From Areca catechu (Eukaryota > Streptophyta > Magnoliopsida > Arecales > Arecaceae), in contig CM038052.1 of NCBI GenBank assembly GCA_021397845.1, forward strand, positions 40,222,449-40,286,448: a stretch of DNA of 64,000 nt, read 5' to 3'. This document shows, piece by piece, positions 44,675 through 54,537 of the stretch. The position numbers and the translations under genes are program-made. The notes below the pieces were generated by a model. The model was not told where the DNA came from. It did no database searches and was given only the letters and a program-made list of their open reading frames with translations. Positions within the stretch are counted from its first letter, which is position 1. The number at the start of each line of letters is the position of its first letter.

Positions 44675-46274
44675 TGTTGACTCCATTAATTGATTTTGAT
44701 GATAAGCAAAACGCTTAAGTATAAGTTGAGGACTAATGATTTACTTTGAGTGTGTTTTTATTGAAAATGTGCTTACAAATTTAAAGAAGCTCAATTGTTT
44801 TGATAAAGCCAAGTTTGAATGAAAAGATTGCTCAAAGAAAACTTGGACACTCAAGAGATGGTTTATTGAATGGCTAAGACAAATGGAAATATGTTCAGCT
44901 AAAGTTCAAGGCGTTCTGTGAAATTTTCAAAGAAGTGTCGACTCAAAGTGTCGACACATGACATGAAGTGTCGATACATGGAGATGAAGTGTCGACTCAA
45001 GCCGGTATACAATAATGTTTCAAATGGCATAGATGAAGTGTCAACACATGGACCTGAAGTATCGACTCAAAGTGTCGATACATGGATCAACACATCACCT
45101 GAGACTTTCAAGCCACAGAACTTGCAGAAGTTGAAGGAACAGTTGAAGTGTCGACACATGGAAGCAAAGTGTCGACTCAAGGTGTCGACTCAACTAAGGA
45201 AATGTCGACACATCTAAGATTTCCAGAGAATCTAAATGGAGCAATTTGAACTAAGTGTCGACTCAAGAAATTCAAGTGTCGACTCACAGCCTGAAGTATC
45301 GACACATAGAGTTTTGGCAACAGTAATGGCTAGTTTTTCAAATGCAGAACTCGCCCCAAATGCCCTCCAACGGCTAGTTTTTCAAGTCTAACAACTAGAA
45401 ACCTATTTTGAGGCCTTAGAAAGGTATTTATATGCTTCATATCAAATCGAAACAAAACCTATTGAAGACCATCAAAGAGTTTTGAGAAAAGAGAAGAGAA
45501 GTAAGCTTTAACTCCTATTCATTGAAGTTTCAACCACTCTCAAGCTAAAGGAAGCCTCCAAGCATTCAAAAACTTTCAAGAGCATTGAAGATTATCCATT
45601 CTTGGGCATTCAAAAGACTTCAACAAGTGCAAAGCAACTCTACATCGAGCTACAAAGAGATATCCGCTTTGTTTTAGAAAGCTTACATTGGTTCTTTACT
45701 TTTAAACCATATTTGTTGTAAGGGTTCTTGGTTAGCCTATTGTAAAACTAAGTGAGATTATTGGTAAGCCTTAGAAAACCAACTAGGTTGGTGGTTAGCC
45801 CGCAAAATCACTAAGGTTCTTGGTTAGCCCGAAAAACCAAGGGAGGTTGTTGGTTAGCCTTGTGAAAATCAATTAGGTTCTTGGTTAGCCCGTAAAACCA
45901 AGTGAGGTTTTGACTTGTTGGCCTTGTGAAAACAAGTTAGGTTTTTGATTAGTGAGCCTGCAAAACTAATCAACTATAATCGGTGTGTTTATAGTGAATT
46001 CCCAAGGGGATCTTGGGGAGTGGATGTAGGTGCATTGGATAGCACCGAACCACTATAGTTCTTGGTCTTTGTGATTACTAGATCTCTCTCTTCTTGCTCT
46101 TTATTTATTGCTCTTTATTTCCACTGCACTTTATTTTATAGCATTGCAATTGTTTTAATAGTACCTTGCTAATTATTTTGTTGAATTGGATTGTATTGCT
46201 TAGTACAAGTAATATTAAGTTTCAATTTTTAGAAACCCAATTCACCCCCCTCTTGGGTTGCTTACCAGGCAACA
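44675..46274 (+). mobile_element. Solo LTR 3 (SIRE-like family)
   Basis: 1600 bp from TGTTGACTCCATT to TTACCAGGCAACA, flanked by a perfect ACAAG (44670-44674 and 46275-46279). The sister LTR shows the empty site at 39704. Near its 3' end it has AATTCACCCCCCTCTTGGG, the terminal block of SIRE LTRs. 44935-45310 is an array of more than ten AAGTGTCGACACATG/AAGTGTCGACTCA repeats. A run of GTTCTTGGTTAGCCCGNAAAACC-like repeats fills 45720-45960. A likely TATA box (TATTTATATG) lies near 45425. Confidence 0.93.
44935..45310. repeat. GTCGAC repeat array in solo LTR 3
   Basis: Repeated AAGTGTCGACACATG and AAGTGTCGACTCA units at irregular spacing of 15-60 bp. The core GTGTCGAC is shared with the Copia-N family although the elements are otherwise unrelated. 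Confidence 0.85.
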
Positions 46275-46683
46275 ACAAGTGACTTGGACTAACACATGGC
46301 TTGTCTTGAGCTAGCACATGGAGTCACATGAGTCTGGACTTGGATCCCCTTTGTATTACAGAACTCAACTAACTAACTAATCACATGATTTAACCAACTA
46401 AAAACCAACTCTAAGCCTAACTTGATCAAATTGATCAAAAGGCATAGACATATAAACAAATGGTTCAACTTGGTAAAAGAGGTTTGGCCCCAAAGGCCAA
46501 AAAATAAAAAACCCTAATTACAATTAGTAAAAAGGGCTAAACCCAACTAAGCCTAAATAACTTAATTTAAAATAAAATATTTATAGGTAAAAGGGGTTTA
46601 GGTTCAAGGCTTTATTCACAAGTGATCCACAAGGATGTGAGTCCAACCTGTTGCTCTTTTCTGGCCCTGGTGTATGCACCACC

Positions 46684-47240
46684 ACCTTCTTCAGGGCTAC
46701 ATCATCCTTGAACTCTTTTTCTAGATACTAGTTAACTAGTTAATTCTGAGCTAGTTCAACTCTCAGGATACCTTGTCCTAGTGAGCTCTAAAATCCTTAG
46801 GGGTCAATGTCTAGTTGATTTTAAATCAAGGTTTGGATTATGCAATATGCAGGGTGGTGGTTTATGGGCCAAGGAAGGATAGTGCAATCTCTATCTTATA
46901 TTGTTTAGGGGTTATGACCTTAAAGTATTTTATGAGAATGCAATGCAAATCAAGTAAGATGTCCAAACAAGTTAGGAAGTTTTTAAAGTTTATTATTTTT
47001 TTCTTAAATTAATTAAACTTTATGAAAAGTGTCTTAGGGTTTTCATTTTAAGTTATTTAAGGTAGTTTAATTAAAAGAAAAGGTTAATTAGGTTAGGAGT
47101 TGGTCTATAAAAAGAAGGAAATTTTTTTATGTTAAAATGAAAATAAGAAAATCTAATAATTAAGGAAACCAAAAAAAGGCAATGAATTAAGGAGAGCAAT
47201 AACTAAAATAATTTTTTTTAATAAAATAATCATACCTTGA
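46684..47240 (-). other. Athila-1 leader next to the primer site
   Basis: AT-rich, no convincing coding frame; poly-T and poly-A runs at 46985-47225. The first 60 bases might hold a pol-3'-like trace (minus strand, LEKEFKDDVALKK), but this is weak. Confidence 0.5.
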
Positions 47241-47258
47241 TCCCCGATAATGGTGCCA
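47241..47258 (-). promoter_or_regulatory. Primer binding site of Athila-1 (tRNA-Asp type, mutated)
   Basis: The minus strand reads TGGCACCATTATCGGGGA, 13 bases inside the LTR end at 47272. Athila and Tat elements usually have TGGCGCCGTTGCCGGGGA here, complementary to tRNA-Asp. The changes are G to A or C to T. Confidence 0.75.
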
Positions 47259-47271
47259 AAATTTTGATCAC

Positions 47272-49242
47272 TGTCATATGTGGTCAAAAATAAAACCTAA
47301 CTTACTATTATAGCTAGGATGAGTAAGAATCATATCCTCGGGGATCAAGGATAATTATTTCATGAAAAAAATAAAGAAAAGAGAGATATTTAGATGTTAA
47401 AAGATGGATCATGGGTTAATCAAAACTAATCAATTTAAATTAACTATAAGATTGAGGGATTTAAATGATAAAAAGATGTTTTCAAGTTTCCAAGTATTCA
47501 CGAACATAAAATATGCAATTGTTCTAATCTAAACAATCAAAGTTCATAATTGTATTGGAATCTTTCAAACTAACTCTTAGTATATACTATCTTGTCGAGT
47601 ACGAACCATATCTTATCAGGATTATGGCCCATCCCCCAAGTATAAGCTATCCAACATTTAGTTGAAAAGATCCTAATAAGACATATAAATAAAAATCCTA
47701 GAATTAATTATCTATGTTGAACATAGATCATATCATGTTAGGATCATGATCCATCCTACCAGGATAATTAATTTAAAAAATCAAATAGAAAAGAAAAAGA
47801 AATTGAAAGCATTCATTCAATTGTATAGAAAATAAAATAATTACAAAGATTAATGAAGGATCCCTGTACTTCCCTGTACATTGCACCTCAGTCGAGCATA
47901 GCTCCGGGATACATCTTCTTGGAGATTCAAGCTCTGTACCACACCTCCTCACCTAAAGAACCTCTTTTTTTTATTCATCTCCCTCTCTCTCTCTCAAAGC
48001 CTAAACTAAGTTACAGGAAGAAAATAAAATAAAATTTACTGGTGGAATTGATGATTGCTCCCTGCTTGGTTCCCCCTATACCTCCCATGGCTCCTTTTTA
48101 CAAAGGAGAACCTAGGTCCCAATCCCAATTTGATTGGGAGGTAAAAAATCCTTATATAGTTACTTTTTGGACCTTTGATATTTGCTTAGCCGTTGGATTA
48201 CCTTAAATAGTGCCTGATCTCCATACATCTCAAACTTGATTGGCTCTACCGCTGGCCACCTAACATTGCCTTAGATTGCTTGTCGAAATCATGCTTGGAA
48301 TTTTTTTTCGTACTCAAACCAGGCCATGAATCATGCCATGAAATCTTCCTTCCAATCCAAAAACTTATTTAATGTGGGATCATTGCTAGAATTGGACTTG
48401 GACTCTTGGATCACGCCTGTAGCTTCTCCATTGCTGGATCATGTAAGAAGGTGGATTGGCGTGTTATCTTAGAGTGACGGTATGGTAGGAAGAAGACTAA
48501 AGTAGCATCTCAGAGGAGGAAGATGAGGTAGTGGTCCTAGAGGTCGACCGTGGAGGGCAGTGATGACGAAGATGTGGGGAGTTACCTCTAAGGAAGATGG
48601 CCGGTGATGGGATGATTTGTTGGTGGCTTTTCTAGCCGTGGATGGAGCAAGGAGAAAGGGCTACTACTTTGGCCGGTGATGGATGCTGAACGGAGTATGG
48701 ATGAGCATTGGTGGCTTCTCCGGTCATGGGTGGATGGCTGCAGAGTGACAGATGGAGAAGAAAACTAGAAGATGGTGGCCGAACGAAAGAACCATGGAGG
48801 ACTGTGGTCGGGTGGTGACTTTTTGGTGGTTTTTTCGATAAGGGACGGCTCCTAGCATCTTTAAAAGTGGCGAGACAATGCAGGACGGCTTCTCCGATAA
48901 ATCCATGGCCAAAACCCCTTCATGGTCCACGGAATAGGGTCATGGACCATGGTTAATGGCTTCTATGGACTAAGCCTCGCTTCTATGGACCAGGCGGCTG
49001 GTCCACCATGGATCTGCTGCATCAAAATTCATGTAAAAGCTTAGTAACTTCAAAATTCAATTCCGGACTCATTCCAACTCTGATTTGAGTACCATTTGCA
49101 CTATTGGATTCAAAAAATTAAGCTTTTTCCATCCATGGACTCCTTTTCTACAAAACTCTATTAAAAAGTATCAATTCTTGATAAATATAGATTAGTTAAT
49201 ATTTGTTTTAATATTACATTGGGATGTTTAATAATCTTATCA
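47272..49242 (-). repeat. 5' LTR of Athila-1
   Basis: 1971 bp, TGTCATATGTGGTC to AATCTTATCA in plus orientation, uninterrupted. The TATA box of the 3' LTR (TATAAAAA) reads TGTAAAAA here (about 48097-48104). This copy shows the pre-insertion sites of solo LTRs 1 and 2. Confidence 0.92.
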
Positions 49243-50985
49243 ATAGCCTTGCTGTTCTTCTCTTTTTTCTCTCAACCGAGCTTCTAGACCTTAGACAATG
49301 CTCTAGGAAGCCTGCTGTTCCTCCTTGAGTTTGGCTTCCTAAGTCTCGCTCACTACGTGCATGCCTTCTAAAAGCTTGGCTTGCTTCTTGGTAGTCTCAA
49401 TATTGCTCTTTAAAGAGTCCAGCAACTTTGTGGATTTGCCAAACTGCTCTCCCATGGCGAAGATGTCATGGATAAGCTGCAAGGAGAAGAGAAGCACATC
49501 GACAACATGGAATTAGTGGAAATTAACCAAATGAGAGCTCAAGAGGTACTTACTCCATGTAGTTGATATATCTCATCAGAAAAGATCTTGTCCAACGATT
49601 GAGACCATTGCTTTACTTAGTCTCAAGGGAAAAGTTTATGGTCTAGCAGGTCCTTAACCAATTTCTTATCTTTGAAGATGGAGGTAGACTAGAGCACTCT
49701 CGCCTTCAACTCAAGAATTTCTTCCCTAGCAAGGGAGGCTTCTTTAGGCAAGCATGGCCTTGCTTGAGGTGGAGGGCTTGGCAATCTAGCCTTTACCATA
49801 GGAGACAGTACCATGGGAGCAGACGAACTCTATGGCCGAGTAGGGGATGCTGGTGGAGTAGGCACTGAGGCGGGTAGCGATGGCGATGATATCTCCACTA
49901 CCTCCATACCAGCAATAGTGGGAGCCTCCTCTGGACAAGGCATAGAAGCATCTTCCAGTAGTGGCACAGCGACAGGTGGAGTGATCGATGAATTTGTGGG
50001 AGGCTTCTTCTTAGTCATCTTCCTAGGTTTCGTACCAGTACTTTTCTGGCTAATGCTTGTTATGTCCTCTATTGAGAACTTCATGTCTATAAAATGCTGA
50101 ATGTAGAGGTTAGTCAGTTCTAAGCAATCGGACCGAGAAGAGGTGTAGTAACTCTCATCTAAAGCTCCAACTAGGCTGATCCTAGTCTCAAAAAGATTTT
50201 TCTCCGATAATAGGTATTGCTCTTTTTGGATCTTTGAATTGAGGAGTTGCTCATAAACCTCTTGGTCGACAGACTCCTCCTCAGGATCCTGATTTGGAGA
50301 TTGATCTGGGTCACTCCAAACCCAATTTACCTCCCATGGAAAATAAAGAAAAAATGACTTTTCCATTGCTTGATGGAAAAGGGCAGGTTGAAGCGAATGG
50401 TACCTTGGTGGCAAGCTATGAACCACCACCCCCTCTCATTGAATGGCATTTCAGGGTAAAGATTGCCCTAAATAGGAAAAACCTAGGGATGATCCCATGA
50501 AAATGATAAAGTACCAGGAAGGAGCAGATAGTTTGGAAAGAGTTTAGAGTTAACTAGGCTGGGACAAGGCAATACCAGTTGAGCAGAGCAAGAATAAAAG
50601 GATGGAAAGGTAGGCAGAGGCATGAAGAAATGCTTCAAACAAAGCTACTCCCCCTTCTGGATCAGAGGTCACCCTATCACTTGGATTGAGGGTAAAAATC
50701 CTAATATGGTCTGGAATCCCATATATTCTTTGAAGACGGAGAATGGTCACCCTAGACATGGCCAACACTATGCCAGCTGGACCATCGAGAGCCTGAATCA
50801 ATTTCGGGGCCATAACCGATGCAAGTGTTGGGATCGGGACAGGTTGGCTAGTCTAGCAAACCACCTTAAAAGGGGATCTTCTTCCTCTTGGTCTGAAGTC
50901 TTGAGCCTGTACCGATAAGCCTCCTCAAGATCCTAAGATCAAAGACATGGCTCATCGAGTGATTATCACCCTTAGATGAACTCAT
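49243..50985 (-). pseudogene. Tat-A aORF, N-terminal part, with probable intron
   Basis: Minus strand, likely ATG at 50985 (MSSSKGDNHSMSHVFDL). 50813-50550 shows GPAGIVLAMSRVTILRL... and FEAFLHASAYLS, aligning with GPSGIVLTMT and FYEEFLAGGLHFP of Tat-B. Then LYHFHGIIPRFFLFRAIF matches FFHFHGFVARFSLFRALF, and VNWVWSDPDQSPNQDPEEE matches VDWVWSDPDRSPNRNSQEE. After a probable 72-bp intron (50087-50158) comes MKFSIEDITSISQKS, matching MKYSVENLMESSQKR. A Pro/Thr/Ser-rich stretch and a coiled-coil region follow to the Athila break at 49243. Frameshifts and stops are present. The C-terminus is at 9260-10506. The conserved middle resembles the Pfam family of putative gypsy-type transposon proteins; its role in the element is unknown. 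Confidence 0.75.
50087..50158 (-). other. Probable intron in the Tat-A aORF (decayed donor)
   Basis: On the minus strand the exon ends GGAGCTTTAG, followed by ATGAGAGTTACT (a GTGAGAG donor with G changed to A is inferred). The segment ends CATTTTATAG before ACATGAAG. Removing the 72 bp joins ALD to MKFS, equivalent to ELG-MKYS at the Tat-B splice. Being a multiple of three and stop-free, it also reads through. Confidence 0.5.
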
Positions 50986-52570
50986 GTCGACAAGGGATAA
51001 GGGAAAGAAGAGAAACCTAGATGTAAAGAGGAGTTTGCGTGAAGACAAGGGCCATCCTGCATGGCCTTGCTCGAGAGATCCTAAAGAAAACCTAAGGAGG
51101 ATGAAAATGGGAGGTGAGAAGCCAAGGAAAAAGAATTCCAACATGCTAAGAAAGAGGACCTTTGGGGTAGATCTGGTTTGAAGCTCTCCCTTCTTTTCTC
51201 CTCTTTGTAGATTAGTGGTGAAACAGTCCTTGAGGCAGCGTTAGAGACCCGTTTCAAACCGAAGGCCCCAACGATCGGGATTCACTTTTTATAGCATGTC
51301 CTCTAGGATTTTGACGCATGGCCCATACTCCATTGAAGATGTCGTATCACCTTGAGGCTTTTCCATTACCTTTAATGCTCGATCCCATAAGGCGTGAACG
51401 AATCATTTTGAATTGTTGCCCTTGAGACACGTGGCAACCTTTCACTTTTTAGTGGAAGATGTGCAAGCCACCTGCCACATCAGAAATTAAATGCAGTCTT
51501 TTAGTGGGCCACATCAGTGACCTTCTCTCTCTCATGATGGGAATGCTAAGAGAACTGGCAACATTTCATCGAGTAAGCTTGCCAGTGTTCAAGTTGAACT
51601 CGGGTCAGCTTAGTCTCCGAGGCCATCAAATAAGCTACTTCCATCGCTCAGAAATGACAGAAGTGTAGGGCTTTCTAAACTCAGGAGTGGGAGGACATTT
51701 GATGTGGCAATTACTGACGTAGCCTCGGAGACCTCTTGAACCACTACATGTGCTGTCAGCCATGGCGGATCATGATGGCCAACTTGAGGCAAGTGGGCCC
51801 CTGATTAGGGCCGGCACGACTAGGTCGACTAGATGCCCACCTACAAAAGGTTAGTGGTGGGTCCTATCTACTAGTTAGTCTCATCCAGACCGACTAGCCA
51901 CTTCCAAGTCGAGTAGTAGGGACCAAGCTAAACCCTCTTAGTTTGATACCCCCATTCATGAACTCGCCGACTTCCTGCTCGGAGTTGGCTAACTAGTCGA
52001 GCGGACCAACCCGATGGGCCCGGGTATGTAGCGAAGTCTCCCTTTCTGTTTGGCAGTCATAACACTCAAGCAATCGGTGATCCAGTCGATTACAGTTATT
52101 CTAGCATAGAACATAGTAGACATGATCCTAATAGATTCTGACATCATAACAAATAGGATTCTCTTGATAGGATCTTGGAGAATAGGATCCCGCTATCTCA
52201 GCCAAGTTTGTTATGGTTGTTAGTGATTGACATCCAATAATGACATCTATTATGCTACATAACCATACAAATAGATAAGAGGAACCTCTAACCTAGGTAC
52301 ATTTCACATGTCCCACATAATTGCTCACATGCTCACTGGACTATCACAGGCTCTCAGCTTTGACCGTCATAGTCTCTCATTTTTAGTTAATTGATTGAGC
52401 ATTGGAGCATCCTATTAGAAATCTTGATTCAGGAATTTTTGTGCAGGTCATTACAGTAGAGCAACTAGATCAAGCCCTCTCATCCCTATCAGAAAAGATC
52501 GGAGTACTCTCTGTAGCTATTGGAGCTCAGTGATGGAAGACTGGACGGCAATAATTGTCATCATAACTAT
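50986..52570 (+). other. Tat-A flank: region expected to hold the start of its 3' LTR
   Basis: Upstream of the aORF the minus strand is pyrimidine-rich (CTTCTCACCTCCC and similar), as in Tat-B. 51780-52030 has several CTAGTCGA-type words (CTAGGTCGACTAG at about 51820). I see no gene and could not place an LTR border. It ends at the Tat-B insertion, where ACTAT (52566-52570) is the candidate target duplication. Confidence 0.4.
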
Positions 52571-54350
52571 TGCCGACCTTACTATCGTGGCATATAGTTA
52601 TGATGTGGCACTGGACGTCAGGCCCTTCACTTCGGAATCTCGTAGTTCCTAGTCCTGCAAAACAGAGTTAGAGACTCAGACCGGGAATCCCGGTGAGGGC
52701 ACTCTGATGATCAAGTTAGTGGATGGTAAAGAGGAATAGATCCCCCAAGATAGATTTCACTTCGGTCACCACGCTCGGAGGGGAGTTTTCAATAGAGAAT
52801 TGAATAAAAGATGTTAAAGAGGGGGATGCTCGAGTCATGGCCATTATGTCCGTTGGGAATCTCTCTAGGAGTCTTTCGGGAAGTCCCCGTGCCTTCTCTT
52901 CGCTTGTTCTCCCTTTTTTCAGACTTGTGCTCGAGCTCCTCGCGGAGTTGCTTATCTTCTCCCCCAATCCCCCCCGTTCAGTGCCCTTTTAGATCACCAG
53001 TCCTCCTAGTGCCTCAATTCTCGCCCTTCGAGGGGCTTAAGGGTCAACGGAGCCTGTTGGAAGCACTACCGAGGTCATTACCCCTTATAGTAGGGAGTTA
53101 AGCCATGAACCTTGTTTCCCCAGTAGGCTATCACCACTGGAGAAATTTTGCAAGATCTCGATCCGGGATGGCCACCTTCGGGTCTGAAGCTCCTAACACA
53201 GCTTTCTCTTTCCGGGTAGTTCAGGTGGTCAGCTACAGGATCTGATACCTCGATTGAGGTGCCTTTTCCTAACTGGTGCAAACGAGGGTTGCCACACCTT
53301 TCTAGCTTTGGGGTGCCATACTGGGCACCCCGCACTGCGCACACCGGATTCACTGGCAGTCTCAATGCCAGTGCCTTCATTCTTTTCCATGCTTCCAAGG
53401 AGAGGGCTCGACTCCGGCTAAGGTGGGCTTGACCCTTGGGGAGCCACCTGGTGAAGGAGTGAAGAGGGCTCCACTTTAGCCGAGATGGGCTCAGCCCTTG
53501 GGGAGCCGCCTAGCGAAGGAGTGAAGAGGGCTCCACTTCGACCGAGGTGGGCTCGACCCTTGGGGAGCTGCCTGGCGAAGGAGCAAAGAGGGCTCCACTT
53601 CAGCCGAGATGGGCTCGACCCTTGGGGAGCCACCTAGCGAAGGAGATGGCTCAACTCCGATTGAGGTGGGCTCGACCCTTGGGGAGCCATCTAGCGAAGG
53701 AGCGGAGAGGGCTCCACTTCGACCGAGGTGGACTCGACCCTTGGAAAGCCACCTGGCGAAGGAGCGGAGAGGGCTCGACTTCGACCGAGGTGGACTCGAC
53801 CCTTGGGGAGCCACTTGGTGAAGGAGCAGAGAGGGCTCCACTTCGGTAGAGGTGAACTCGACCCTTGGGGAGCCACCTGGCGAAGGAGCTTGGAAAGATG
53901 TCCGACATGATGATGCCTACTTGCCTTCCTACCAAATGGACCCAAAGTGTACTCCACGTCAGCGATCTTGCTACATCATTTGCCACCCACTCCCAAGTCC
54001 CGTCGAAATGTTGCGACTGGGATGAAGGGAGTTAATGCGGGACTGACGTGGAAGAATGAAAAACCTGGTGTAATTATTGCCATGATCGTCGCCGCTTCGC
54101 ATGCTGCACCTCGATGTTGAATGCGCGGGTGCCATGTCTGCGAGTTTGAAGAACCATAATTCTATCATGCCAGATTCGAGATGGTTTTTAGCAAACCGAA
54201 GCATCGACACCGACCATCTACACATGTGGTGCTCATCTGATGGCGGATATGCAAAAGGGGCCGCACGACCATTGTCTATCAGCTTTTGAAAAGAAAGGAG
54301 ACTTTCCAAAAACTGACTTCTTTCAAATTTCTCGTGCTTCACCGATGGTT
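52571..54350 (-). repeat. 3' LTR of Tat-B (right border approximate)
   Basis: The left end TGCCGACCTTAC corresponds to TGTGGACCTTAC at 63040, and from there the two LTRs run parallel (52600 with 63070, 53100 with 63575, 53410 with 63875). The right border, where the LTR meets the polypurine tract, should lie between 53950 and 54470. Pyrimidine-rich plus-strand stretches at 54355-54370 and 54410-54445 are candidates. An array of 62-bp repeats occupies 53405-53895. Confidence 0.75.
53405..53895. repeat. 62-bp tandem repeat array in the Tat-B LTR, eight copies
   Basis: Unit: GGGCTCGACCCTTGGGGAGC, then CACCTGGCGAAGGAGCGAAG, then AGGGCTCCACTTCGACCGAGGT. The anchor ACCCTTGG recurs at 53432, 53494, 53556, 53618, 53675, 53737, 53799 and 53861, a 62-bp spacing with one 57-bp unit. 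At least two units appear in the 5' LTR before the window ends (63897, 63959). Confidence 0.93.
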
Positions 54351-54537
54351 CAGAGTTTCTTCTTCTTCCTGGCTATCCCCTTTCGCCAAGTCAGGCAGGT
54401 TGGTATTCTATGACCCTCCTCCTTTTTCTTCTTCTTCTTTCCGACTGGCAACGTTTTAAGTTCTCCCCCCTTCTTAGGTGGACCAAAACTTTCTCCTAGG
54501 TCTTCCATCTTCCTCTTCTTCATCTTTGCTTGCTTGA

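Larger units (their letters stand above)
38324..46678 (-). mobile_element. Chromovirus-like Ty3/gypsy element, copy 2 (chromo-2), pol-deleted
   Basis: LTRs 38324-40083 and 43234-46678 (the latter with solo LTR 3 inside), tRNA-Met primer site, gag with core domain, ORF2 and an integrase tail with chromodomain, all on the minus strand. Flanks CCACC (38319-38323) and CCACC (46679-46683) match, although three of these bases also follow the LTR internally, so the duplication is likely rather than certain. The interior is only 3.15 kb. Protease, RT, RNase H and the integrase core are missing. Inserted in the Athila-1 leader. Confidence 0.85.
43234..46678 (-). repeat. 5' LTR of chromo-2, interrupted by solo LTR 3
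   Basis: Starts TAATATGGGATAATT (TG changed to TA) and ends GTGTATGCA. After removing solo LTR 3 and its 5-bp duplication about 1840 bp remain. It is close to the 3' LTR, with an extra duplicated block at 43545-43610 (GGCTGCAAGATCTYGATCTT twice). Confidence 0.9.
10507..49242 (-). mobile_element. Athila-type Ty3/gypsy element (Athila-1) with nested insertions
   Basis: Two related LTRs (10507-15742, expanded by insertions, and 47272-49242) bracket 31.5 kb. In minus orientation the primer site next to the 47272 LTR reads TGGCACCATTATCGGGGA, a mutated form of the TGGCGCCGTTGCCGGGGA site (tRNA-Asp type) typical of Athila/Tat elements. The polypurine tract AAGTTTGGGGTA precedes the other LTR. Flanks ATTGC (10502-10506) and ATAGC (49243-49247) are the likely target-site duplication. 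After removing SIRE-1 and chromo-2 only about 4.1 kb of interior remains, carrying remnants of gag and of the protease-RT linker but no RT, RNase H or integrase. Confidence 0.85.
49243..52570 (+). mobile_element. Tat-type element A (Tat-A), right fragment
   Basis: Continues the Tat-A aORF from the other side of Athila-1 and runs to the insertion point of Tat-B at 52571. From the Tat-B layout, the 3' LTR of Tat-A should start between 50990 and 52570, but I could not fix its border. Confidence 0.65.

Noticed and set aside
49813..50100. Plus-strand open frame with Gly/Asp/Ser-rich product
   Set aside because: Shadow of the minus-strand Tat-A aORF, whose product aligns with Tat-B.
53491..53986. 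Several overlapping minus-strand frames (Ser/Pro/Arg-rich) over the LTR
   Set aside because: Produced by the 62-bp tandem repeats in the LTR; different frames of the same array, with no conserved start.
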